A stretch of DNA of 64,000 bases. Source: Blattamonas nauphoetae (Eukaryota > Preaxostyla > Oxymonadida). The first letter of the stretch is position 1. Every line of letters begins with the position of its first letter. The notes beneath the pieces are model-generated. The model was given only the letters and a program-made list of their open reading frames with translations, did not search any database and had not been told where the DNA came from. The stretch is from positions 1 to 64,000 of the forward strand of contig JARBJD010000112.1 of assembly GCA_033064195.1 (NCBI GenBank), given 5' to 3'. The translations under genes were made by a program, and so were the position numbers. Shown here in pieces: positions 34,464 to 45,653 of this stretch.

Positions 34464-36782
34464 TCAACAAAGCTTTTTCAATCCAATGAACCCTTCAGCT
34501 TTGTCCTCACCGGAATAAGAGACACACATCTTTGCGTTTGGAGGGAGTGCAATGAAGTCAATCATCGTAAGGCCAGTGACATTTCCTGAAGGGTGCTGTC
34601 CGATGGAGAGGAGTCGTCCGGAGGAGTGATGGACAACATAACTGAGAGAAATCAGAAACAGAGTGAAGCAGACGATGCAGTGTTCACTGCCGAGAGAATG
34701 GCATCCCCATTCACCATAATTTGGATGGACGGCTTTTTCCGAGCGTAAAACCCAAAAGTGAGCTGAAGGAATAAAAAAGATGGGCGTCACACTTCGTATA
34801 GACCCGGCTGAACAATCACTATGGTCGATCGATCCTTCTCCCAAAGATAGATGTCGGGAGAGCTGTTGGCAACCTGCACATTCCAAGGAACATGTGAATT
34901 CTGCTTCAGTTTCCCGGATCGCCATACCCAGCGTCCAACACACTGTTCTCCACACAGTGTCTCGTTAATTGCGTTCTGTTGGAGGACGCTCTGTCGCAGA
35001 TCGTTGATTGTAGCGCGCTGTGCAACTTCCTTCTGGATCGAGTTCATCAGAGCCCTGACTTCGCTGGTGTCGGCCTTATTCTGCATGATCTGTTCGAGTT
35101 GGTTCTTGCTTGGGATTTCGTGGACAGCTTGGGTGATCTCTTCGATAGCTTGGGAAGGTGCCTTTGTCTCCATGTCCTTCTCCAACTGTCGGATATGAGA
35201 GCGGTGGGAGTTTGTCTGCTCGTTCAACCGTTTCAGATCTTCCAGATTTGCTTTTAGGGCCAGCGCAGCTTGCACATCGTCGATGTCTGCTTTCTTGTTT
35301 AGCTTCGCAGCGAGATCGTCTTGAGAGACGCGCGAGTTCATCTCTTTCAGGAAGTCACTTCGATCCAGCTTGTTGGCGAGGGTGTTGGCAATCTCTGTCT
35401 TGGTCGGTCGGTCACCAAGGCTGGCCCCGAGTGTTTGAGTCTGTTCCAGGAAACGCCTTTGAATTGCAGCGAGGTTTTCATCGATCTGTTTGGACATGGC
35501 AAGTGCGGTTGCGTTTTGGGATTGGACAAGTTCATCTTTCATCGAGCTCATCTCATTCCGATCGATCTTTCCGAGGATCTCGTTCTGAAAAAAAGGAAAA
35601 TCGATTGTGAGAAAAGAAATCCGCAACAGACTCGAAGTTCTCGCACAGCTTGATTCTGTTTTTGCTCTTTCTGTTGCGAATCAAGGGAAGCTTGTTGGGT
35701 TTGTCGACCAATTGCTTCTTCTTGATGCTTCATCTCTTCTCTCAATCTCTGTTCCAGTTGCTTAGAATTTGCTGTAAGAATACTATCAAGTTGTCTAAAA
35801 GCAGGTAAAGTAGATTGTACGCAAACTTTTTGTCTGGTCGTGTCTCCAGAGCCTGCTGAACAAAGTCTGCATCTGCCTTCTTTTGAAGAAGTTTCTGGAT
35901 CTGTTCATGTGTGGGTCGTGTATTTTGCAACTCCTCAACATCTTGAGCATTAGCTTTGTGCTTGAGAGCGCTCATGACACTTTTACGACTCGCTTTCAAA
36001 TCGAGTTTCTCTTCCATGTCAGCTTTATCAGCCTTTGTGTCAAGTGCGGCATTGACATCATTCACATTTGCCTTAGTTTCCATCTCGCGGGCGACATCTC
36101 GAATATTAGCTTTTGCTGACACTTCATTCGTCAAGAGATCAATTTGTGATGGAAAGAGTTGGAGTTCAGATCGATCAGCCTTTTTACTGAGTAAATCGTT
36201 GAGTGTATTTAAACTTATTTTCTGTTGCAACTCTTTTTCAGTGTTTGCCGATAGATGGGAGAGATCGTTTGACAAAGTCTTTAGATGGTTGAAAAAGATT
36301 GAAAAGTGAGCATACCTGAAGATCAGTCAAATTTGCTTTGTTGGATAAATGCTGTGACACAGCCTCTGTTGGAGCTTTTGAGTCGAGAAGTTCACCAACT
36401 GCATCAAATCTTGCATCAACATCTGCAGCATCAGATTTTTGTTTCAAATCATTCTCGTGATCAATTTTGCTGACTTTTTCCCTCTCAAGTCTAGTAATCA
36501 CTTCATTTTGTTGTTGTATGACTTCGTTTAATAGCTTGAACGTGCTACGGACGATATCTTGAATGTTTCGCCAGTTCTGAGTTTCATTCACCTGTTGGTT
36601 CAGAGTACTGAGATTAATTTGCAAAGTCATAACAAGTGTGAGTAACTTATGCACTCAAAGCCTTACGAGAAAGAAAGAAAATTGAAATTCCCTTAATAAC
36701 AAAACTCCCAATCTGAGCACTTCCTTATCACTATGTGGTTCTCTTGGATTCTCTCTCCATTCCAAGATCGTCTCTTTTAAAT
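34464..36782 (-). CDS. Coiled-coil repeat protein with C-terminal C1q/TNF-like domain
   Basis: The gene is on the minus strand with several short introns (for example 34673-34642, 32 nt, and a 30-nt intron near 34790-34761). The 5' end probably lies near 36782 (MHLKETILEWRENP), but the first junction is unresolved. The body is a series of about 35-residue helical units marked by K-A-(D/N)-x-x-D-V (NKKADIDDVQAAL, KAKANIRDVAREM-like, DTKADKADMEEKL, QKKADADFVQQAL). The C-terminus is a jelly-roll of C1q type. It reads WRSGKLKQNSHVPWNV, GLYELTFGFYARKKPSIQI, SSYVVHHSSGRL, then VTGLTMIDFIALPP and AEGFIGLKKL. No signal peptide is seen, so this C1q-like domain is probably intracellular. A ciliary structural role is a guess. 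Confidence 0.65.
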
Positions 36783-36849
36783 GCATCTGGAAGGAGAAAT
36801 GGATCTCGAGACAGTATCTACAGATGTGACCATAACAATACGCGATTAA

Positions 36850-38206
36850 ATGGGCATGATCACCATTCCTCTGATGATTCCACGCCAAGAACGAGGTAAT
36901 TTGCGATACTATGATTTTTGGCGCGCAATCGGAGCCCCAAAATATGTTTTAGCTCCAATGGTTGATGTTTCTGAGCTTCCCCTCCGACTTTTCTGCCTCC
37001 AAAATGGAACCGAGCTGTGTTATTCACCAATGTATATTCTTGCTTATCGATCCTCCAAAATTGCTGTTTTTCGTTCCCTGTAGGTACAATTGTAAACAAT
37101 TTGCGGCCTTGTCACAGTACAGAACTGACTTCTTCCAAACATGCCCTGAAGACTCTCCCCTCTTCGTTCAAGTGCGTATTTGTGCTTTCCAAAGATAAAA
37201 TATTCATTGAAATCACAGTTCTGTGGAGATAATCCAGAGATAATGCTCGAAGCAGCCAGATATGTTGAAAACCATTGCGATGCGGTTGACGTGAACTTTG
37301 GTTGTCCACAGGTTGATATTTAGTTATTTTATTGTGATCAGGGGATTGCAAAACGAGGTCACTACGGAGCATTCCTTCAGGACGAATGGGACATTATGCG
37401 CTCATTGGGTTTCGTCATTCTCTCTCCTCATGATCCAGTTCACACTCTCCACACCAACCTGAAGGTTCCAGTCACCGCAAAATTCCGAAAACAAAATGAT
37501 CCTCTTCGGACCGTGCGAATGGCCGAGATGTTGAGAGACGCAGGAGCGCAAGTGCTGTGCATGCATGGTCGGACGAGGGAAGAAAAGGGTCGAGACGCTC
37601 CTCCGGCTGATTGGGAGGCGATTCGTCTTGTCCGGTCTGCTGTCTTTGTCCTCTGATCTCCTCAGTGAAGCGCTTGTTGGGGTTCCGTTCATTGCGAATG
37701 GAAGTGTGTACACTTTGGATGATGCGAAGAGTTGTTTGGAGAAGACGAAGGCTGATGCGGTGATGGCTGGCGGTTTGTGCTGATCTTTGAGACTTTTTGG
37801 CAGACGGGATGCGAAAACAACCTTCTCTTTTTTCGTCGAACCCGCTCAGTCCGTTTGAGTGCTCACGACAGCTTCTGACGTTCTGTGCCAAATATCCGAC
37901 TTCACACGCCTTTGCACGAGACAGGACGCTTCAGATGAATCTGAAAAGGTGTTCATGCGTTGAATTTATTTCGTAGTTTTGAGATTCATTACGATTTGAG
38001 GGACAAGCTCGCCGAGGCACACACTCCAGACGAGATTAATCCGATTCTCGACTCTCTCGAGGAGAGAATACAGGTACGTGCTTGCCCGCTTGTTTCAAGT
38101 TTCCTTTCAGACTGGTTTTGTTCCTGATCCTCCTCCACCAAGGGAAAAACCCGAGTTCATCTCAATTGATGATGTGATGGAAGGAATCTCTTTATTTCAG
38201 GAATAA
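36850..38206 (+). CDS. DUS1: tRNA-dihydrouridine synthase, DUS1 type (356 aa)
   Basis: This flavoenzyme reduces uridines 16/17 in the tRNA D-loop with NADPH. Eight introns give 356 residues: 37032-37083, 37172-37218, 37312-37341, 37409-37438, 37635-37665, 37773-37803, 37949-37976 and 38074-38110, of 52, 47, 30, 30, 31, 31, 28 and 37 nt. The TIM-barrel starts YYDFWRAIGAPKYVLAPMVD. The catalytic Cys lies in NFGCPQGIAKRGHYGAF. The phosphate and tRNA-binding residues are in VTAKFR and MHGRTREEKG. GVPFIANGSV and VMAGDGM complete the FMN site. Family motifs place it in Dus1. Three in-frame Met codons (36850, 36856, 36874) could start the protein. The 28-nt intron is among the shortest here. Confidence 0.93.
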
Positions 38207-38334
38207 TACGATATTTTGATGACATCTTGTGTTTCATTTCATCATGAATGCTTAAATGTGCAAGAAGACTTCAAATTGATCCACCCACACTCCATATTTT
38301 TTATCAACAACTTCCTCAATTTTCCTGTTTTCTG

Positions 38335-40865
38335 ATGGAAAATCGAGACAATTGGAGACACGATCACAAAGACGATGGACAACGCAATCAACAACGTCAT
38401 AATTCCCCGGATCGAAGAAATCGCCGGAATCACGATCGTGACCAAAACAGACGACAAGGACAGTTTGTTTCACGAACAATTCTGACATCTCATTTTTCAT
38501 ATCTATTCTGATATATATCTCCACTTTTTCACTTGACCAATTGCGTTAGAAACAAAGGTGGCAACACTCAACATCTGAAGTCGTATCAGGAATTTGTAGC
38601 GTCTCTACCAGCTAATACTTCACCTGAGGAAAGTATTCGTAGATATGAGTCTTATAAGTCCGCCTTTCGTTTCAATGCTACCACGTTCTTCAATGCCCAC
38701 AAAGACGATGAATGGTTCGTTCTATTCTCACTGCAAAGTGCTCATTTCTTTGTTATACTTCTTCATTTCCACCAACAGGTTTAAAGATTTGTATCATCCA
38801 ACCCGTCTTGAAGAATTATATCTCCGAAAGCGTAGTTCAATCACTGACAAACAAGCATCATTTCTGACGCAATTGGAATCCAACGAAGTCACCTATGCTG
38901 TCAAAAACTGTAATCCTCTTGAAAAATATGTGGATGAGGCTCAAACAATCCCGGCACCAAAACATCGAGACGATCACCACAAATTTTATCGGGAGTTCGA
39001 CACAAGCATATCTGGATCATCAATAATATCAAAATTGAAGCCCAGAATCTCCATGCCCTCCTACTGCGGGAATAAAATTAGCACTGGTCTATTCATCCCC
39101 ATTCTTCCTGGAGACATGACTGTCAAGGAACTTGAGTCATATTTTCTTCAATCGACTGGTTTTGTGCGTGCTATCGTGAGTGATGTAAGTGTAAACATTG
39201 GCTTGTCGACTGAAGATCCGTTTGAGACAACAACACGTGGATGGGTGTTGTTTGATACGGAAGAAAATGCCAAGGCCGCCCTGGCGAATCTACCACCAGA
39301 AATCAAACGAAGAAAGCGAGGAAGGAGAGAACGGCACGAAGGAAAGAAGGTGAAGCAAGTGGAGAAAGAGAAGGACGAAGATAACGAGAGTGGAGACGGA
39401 GAGACGTCCAGCGACACGGAGGAAGAAGGGGAAGGAGTCATCTACACGCGAAGCATCACCAAACACCGAGTCCCCGAGCCCTTACTTCGGATTGAAGAGG
39501 AGGCGATGTTGGGAGAGGAGGCAGTTCGAAGCCATTTGCGATCCGCGCTGTGCATTTGTGTTTTGATGGACGCAGACAAAGGCGTTCCCAGCATCATTCC
39601 TCAAATCTTCGACGGTTCATCGAAATGGCATGAATGGCTGTGGTTTGGAGAGAAGGAGACAGAACGGTCAACGGTTGATCCCTCTCTGACTGAGGCAGAA
39701 GGAACGACACTGAGATCGATACGTCCTGTCTGCAAACCGGAAGATTTTGCGGACTTGACCAACGGCGACTATCTCGTCACGTTGGAAAGGCTGGATCGGA
39801 TAGTGACGTACCTGCGGGCTGTTCACTCGTTCTGCTTTTATTGCTGCTACGAGTTTGAGAACGAGCAGGACATGTCGGATCGGTGTGGGCCAGTGCATGG
39901 AAGGGCAAAGAAGGAGGAGAGTGGGAGAGCATCGGAGATGGAGAAGGACGAAGCGAAACAGGAAGAGAATCAGGGAGGAGATGGAGAGAAGGAAGGAGAA
40001 GAGCAGGGAGACAAGGAGAAAGATGAGACAGCGCAATCGACAACAGGTGAAGATCTCCTCCTTCCGCAACTTGAGAGCCACACCGTCGCGGTGAAGGAGA
40101 AACTCTGCCGCAGCATCATCAGCCAGTATTCGCGTGCTTGGCAACTCCCCTCAGCGACATCCACCACAACACCCGTCGACATCCTCTCCCAGCACACCCT
40201 CACCTCAATGCAGTTCATCCCAGACGCCACACTCCCCCCCTCCCCCTCTCTCCTCTTCGTCGACCCACGTTTTGGCACCCTTAAAATGAATCGGAAGGCG
40301 GAAGATCTCTTCAAAACGGCGGTGAAGAAGGACGAAGGAGGAACACACTCGATGTGCATGCTGTGCGAAAAGAAGTTCAAAGCGGAGGTTTATGTCCGAA
40401 ATCACATCATCAACAAACATTCTGTATGCCAACCTCTTCATTCTTCCTTTTTCTCGCTTTTCTTGTGTCTCCACTCCATCCCTTCTTCTCGTTTTCCTCC
40501 TCATCCACTATTCTCTCCCTCTCGCTTGGATTTGCGTCTGACAGGAGCATTTCAAAGAGAAGGTTGTCGTTCCCGCGATTGCTTCCCAATATTCTGAAAA
40601 TCACACCAACAATCCACTTTTCATGTTCAAAGACCGGAACATCGATAACCGTCCTCGAGACAACGATCGAAACATTCATCGGAGAAGACCAGAAGAGGGG
40701 CGAGCACGGTGGGAAGAACCAGATAAGAGAATGAATTTGGAGGATGCAGATAAAAGGAAGGAACCCAGGAAGGACATCGTGAATTATCGTGATCTTGATA
40801 ATATCCCAAAGCAAACCGAATCTGTTGTTTTTGATCTTCCGGATTTCATGAATCCATCATATTGA
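38335..40865 (+). CDS. ARS2: ARS2 / Serrate RNA effector protein (752 aa)
   Basis: ARS2 links the nuclear cap-binding complex to microRNA processing, RNA decay and snRNA 3' ends. Introns 38463-38549, 38715-38778 and 40424-40544 give 752 residues. The N-terminus is Arg/Asp/His-rich. The SERRATE/ARS2 N-terminal domain is clear: SYQEFVASL, SPEESIRRYESYKSAF, and FFNAHKDDEWFKDLYHP. An RRM-like part follows (TRGWVLFDTEENAKAAL). The single C2H2 zinc finger, CMLCEKKFKAEVYVRNHI then NKH, spans the third intron and is the family hallmark. An acidic/Lys-rich insert (about 39300-39470 and 39900-40040) is lineage-specific. The tail is Arg/Asp-rich like other ARS2 proteins. The start could also be 38248. 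Confidence 0.9.
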
Positions 40866-40967
40866 ATCCTTCATTTCACAAATTTTGATAATTTACTGCC
40901 AAGTTAACAGCAAGAGAAAACTCGATCGACCCAAGTCCTATTCCGAGCGAGCCTTGTTGTGGAGGTC

Positions 40968-43900
40968 ATGAGCGAAATCTCTTCAAAAAGCTCATATGTG
41001 ACCACAAAAGACTATGACGATGGACTCACCATTCCAAATGTAGAGTCATTGCTCCTCATGGCTAAACATCTGAACACGAGTCAATACATATCCAGTCTCG
41101 TCTGTCTGTCCATTTGTCTTTAAATCTTGACTTAATTCCACGATCGTTCTTTATTTGTTTCAGCTACTGTCACACAAGGTCGCGAAGAAGCCATCTCTAC
41201 CTTCGTGAAGAAATTGATCAAGGCTGTGCGAACAGAATTAGGATGTCTTCAAGAATTTGGGGAGACTACAATACACGCAGTAAGTCTTGACTATGTCTCG
41301 ACTGTATCTAACCAAGATCCATCTCTGATAGAGCACTCAATCGCAAACAATGCCGTAACCGTCCTCTGTAAAATTTTACAGGATAAAAAAGACAATTTAT
41401 CAATTGTTTAATCTTTTTTCTTCATTTGTGTGATCTAGATGTGCGGAATTCTCGATCTCTCCCCATTTGCGTCCAAATCTCATTTACACAGTTCTCTGGG
41501 ACACTTTATCGAGACACACGGGAAATGGAAATGTCCTGTTTCTTTCTTAGAAAAGGATCGAATGAAATTTGCGGCCCTTGTGAGTCAGTCGTCAATGAAT
41601 TCGTCAACTTTGTTCATCCAGTCTATTCTTCCTCCTTTTTATTTCCCAAGATCATGGCTATCGAATCTAAAACAAATTTATAAGAACAAATCGGCACCTT
41701 TTATTCATTTTTTCAATGAAAACGCGCCAGAAACGATTTATTTCCTTATTTTACCAGTATCGTCTTTTCACCGAATTGAATTCATTGTCCTTCATTATTC
41801 AGTTCATAGGAGTACCTTCGGATATTTCTATGAGGAATGAGATGATTTCGTTTCTGGCCAGTCTGTTAGTCATCCATATCGAAGCCGACATCAAAGACGA
41901 GATCATTCCGCAAATGGAAAGAGACGCCATTCTTCTCCTCCCCATACTCTCATATCTTCCTCGCCTTTTTTCTTCTTTCTTCGATTCTGAGATCTTGGAA
42001 GACAGAGATGTCTCGACTTACGAAAATGAACGCTCAATTGTGCCTCTCGTCCCTCTGCTCACTCCTCAACAGACGAAACTCCTTCAAAAAACCATCATCG
42101 ATAAGCTAGATCATCCACAACCAAAACACACGTCGCAATCTGGGACAATCTCTCATCAGTCATCCAAATCGACCAAAACAACACATCCAGCAAAACCTCT
42201 TCCCGAAGTCGTCAGTGGGGTGGCACAGCTGATCCAAGCACTGGATAAGCTGGCTGGACACCTCTCTGCTGCTGTCAGGCAGTCACTGGCCTTCCACCTC
42301 CCCATCATCCTCGCTGTTATCGACAACGCGATCCAGACTGCTGTCGGAACAGACACGAAACCTTGGCAAATCGTCCAATCGGACATCTCCCGAATTATCA
42401 CAAAACTCCTCGCAACGGAAACACAGACCTTCACGACTGTTGTGCATGCCTCCATCCAACCATCTCAAGTGTCGAAGCCGCCAGATGCTCCAGAAATGTC
42501 ATCATTGTCATCACCGGAATCGCCATCACACAGTGAGACCCTTCAAGCTACTCCAAGTCCCGAGCAGACGCCTCAAGTATCTCCAAGTCCCGAGCAGCCA
42601 CCTGAAGCTCTTCAAGGCACACCGCACGTTCCCCTTCCCAACACCCAACCACAGCATCAACTAACATACAGCTTGAATATGGCCTCAATCCGATTGATGT
42701 CTCAGACTTCAGCTTTGATTGTCTCACGTGGATTCTTCTCCATCCTCCCCTTTTTGTTCCATCGAGAACGGTTCGATGCTGTGAACGTGTTGCCAGGGAA
42801 CCATCTCACTGATCCTGAACCGGACATCACCACTGAATCACCGGATCTTTGGATGAAGGACATTGCTGTGCCGAATGAGTCTTTCTTCCCGTCACTCTCT
42901 CCGGATAGGGCCACCCTCTCAACAATTGGAATGAGAGCTCGTCTGAACAAAGCCATCTTCCACCACATTCTCACACTCTGTGCAAACCGAGATTGGAGGA
43001 AACGGGAATATGCAGTGGAATTGATCTGCTTCGATATTCCGACCATCATTCGGTCCAACCCAACATTCCCTGCTGGCAATCAATCGGACCAAAACCGAAC
43101 CCAAATTAACAACCTGCAAATGTCACTTTCGGCTCTGTACCGCCCTGACACTCTCGCAAACCACATCTCCACTTTCTACTCCTCCCCTGTCATTCCCAAA
43201 GAGCCAGCTGAGAACAAGCAGGCTGCTCCACTCCAACCGACTCCGCAGGCTTTACAGACGCAAACAGGGCCAGGTAACACTCCTCCCAATGCCAACCCAC
43301 AAGCTCCACAGACAGTCTTCAGACCGACTTCTATTCCACCTCAGTCTTCGTCCATTCCACCTCAACCTTCCTCCACCACACGTCCTGCCACACCGTCTCC
43401 ATCTCCTCCCCCGTCCACCTCCCCATCTGTGACACCGTCCCCGAAACCTTCTGAATCACAGTCAGGCCCCCAGCCAATCAAACCCCCGATCCCCTCTTCT
43501 CACACCACACAGGCCTTCACCAGACACAACACTTTCTCCCCACCTCACCTCTTCACATCGTCTCTCCTCCCAGTCCCCTGCCAGCCTCCACCACTCCCCC
43601 CAACGTATTCACTCGCCACTCTTCCCTCGTTTGTGTACACATCGTCTTTCCCCAACTCAAAGTTCGTCCCACCGCTCGACCAGTTTTCAAAAGCTCTGAT
43701 CAACCAAAAAGACACTCAGAGGGCGTCAGAGTCAAGCCCAGAAGAAGTCGGTCTCCATTACTCGCTTGTGTATTCTCGGACACTCGCCCGCTTCTACCGA
43801 GCATCGTTCGTCCCGTCGATCAAGTTCCCTACTCCACCCGCCTTCACAGAGGAGCAGAAGCAGGCGATGCTCACCCATCTCCCCACTTCGTTCATCTCCG

Positions 43901-44469
43901 GGATCCTGTCTCTGCTTGGCGACCAATCAGCTCGTGTCCGTGAGACGGCAGCGATTGGTCTGGCGTACTTGGCGTCGATGCTTCCGAACGAATGGATGGA
44001 AGATTACCTCATCCCGCTCATCTCAACTATGAAGGACGACATGTCTGCAATCCATCGGCACACGTTCCTGAACCTGATGGAGGCTCTCGCAGAGGTTGCA
44101 TGTGATATGATTGTGGAGGATTACCTGCTTCCATTCACAGCACAACTTCTCGACGATAGCGAGTTCACAGTCTCATCACACGCTTTCGGTCTTCTCGTCC
44201 TCTTCCAATTCCATGACACTATTATCAGGAATTGTGAACGAGCCACTGAACTGCGCGCATTCCTCTCCAGCATCGAAGAGAACACACACTCCAAATACAC
44301 CTACAACGCCGCCAAGCCACTCATCATGTCCACCCGCTACCGTCAAGTGGTTAAGAAAGAAGAAGAAAAGAAGACGAAGCCACAAAAAGAAGTGGATATG
44401 CCAAACAAGACACACAGTGACAAACGGGGAGCTGATCAGAAAGGAGGGAGAAATGAATCCAAATCTTGA
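40968..44469 (+). CDS. HEAT-repeat scaffold protein (phosphatase-regulator-like)
   Basis: The gene starts MSEISSKSSYVTTKDYDDGL and has several introns in the first 900 bp (about 41095-41163, one ending at 41438, one ending at 41803). After that the frame is open from about 41804 to 44469. Helical repeats fill both ends (FLASLLVIHIEADIKDEII; RVRETAAIGLAYLASMLP, then DYLIPLISTMKDDMSAIHRH, then LNLMEALAEVACDMIVEDYLLP). The middle is a Pro/Ser/Gln-rich linker of about 200 residues (near 42480-42660 and 43200-43520). The terminal repeats resemble the HEAT repeats of PP2A A subunit and PP4 regulatory subunits, but no motif is specific. The tail is Lys-rich. There is no membrane segment. Confidence 0.6.
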
Positions 44470-44632
44470 CAGTTCTGGTAAAAATGGATGTTCATTTCTC
44501 ACGCAGTTTTCATTTACTGGAGGTTCTTACTAAGCATGTATTCGCCTTTGTTGATTGTCAATCATTTTTTTGCATTTCATCGGAAAATTCTCGAATGTAT
44601 CTTTTCAAAAGGATCGGCACCATCTGCTCGCG

Positions 44633-45504
44633 ATGTCTAGAAATCCAATCTACACCTATCTTCCAAATCTCATTGGATACGTGCGATTGTTATTGGCATT
44701 GTTGTCTATTGTGTTTTATAACCAACCGGGAATCTTTTTCTTCTGTTATTTTGCGTGTTTCTGTGGTGATGGATTGGATGGATATGCAGCCCGAAAAACC
44801 AACCATGGTCTTTTATTTCTCTCTAATTCATCAATCATGCTTCCAGTAACTCTTTTTGGGTCACTTTTAGATATGTTCACTGATCGTGGATGCATTGTCG
44901 CTCTTTTTTGGTTTGTCTCGAACATCGTGTATTTCTTTCTAGCAACTTGGCATCGCTTTATCCAATGCTTTCTGGCTTTTTTATGGCTCTTGCTTTCCTG
45001 GATGTTGCGTCACATTTCGTTCGTATGTACTCGTATGCCATTTTCCGGAATAACACTTTTTCAAGGTCCCAACTTCTGGGATTTACAAGTCATAAGGACT
45101 CGAAATCTTCTCATTCGACACCACTGCTGAACATGTATTATAAGAGCCGGTTTCTCCTGACCTTCATTTGCGGAGGACACGAGACGTTCTGGCTTTTCAT
45201 ATACCTCCTCTCCTTTGTGAATTATCTGCCGCCAGCCTTTTCGAAGTCTCTAACCCATTTCCTGTACTCTATTACACTTGAAAACACGAAGAAAACCGCA
45301 CGAATTACCGAAGATACCGCTTTTTTCGGCAATCTTTATACCATCAAGAATCCGATTATCTCTGGATTAATTACGTTCTTCGTATTCACATGCAGTACAG
45401 TCACTGTTCTTAAGATCTATATCCATGTTCAACAGCTTCGCTCTGGAATGATGGACATAGCTGACACGGAACTGAAAACTCTCAAGAAATCTCACAAAAC
45501 GTGA
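44633..45504 (+). CDS. PIS1: Phosphatidylinositol synthase (266 aa)
   Basis: The enzyme joins CDP-diacylglycerol and myo-inositol in the ER. Two introns (44808-44846, 39 nt; 44911-44942, 32 nt) restore 266 residues and the complete CDP-alcohol phosphatidyltransferase motif DG-x2-AR-x8-G-x3-D-x3-D (DGYAARKTNHV, then FGSLLDMFTD). The first intron falls inside that motif, so splicing is needed for activity. The start YLPNLIGYVRLLLALLS is typical of PI synthases. Later family landmarks are ALAFLDVASHFVRMYS, then SHSTPLLNMYYKSR, then FICGGHETFW. About five membrane helices are present. It and CHO2 (53745) belong to the same phospholipid pathway. Confidence 0.92.
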
Positions 45505-45653
45505 ACCACTATGTGCTCATCATTTTCTCCATATAAAATTTCCGTCCTATTAATTCACCTTCATTTCACAGTATATCAAACGATTATTTGGTGATGTTGA
45601 CAGTAATCCATCATTCATGGGATGATCGCCCATCTTGAGTTGATCCTCCATAG

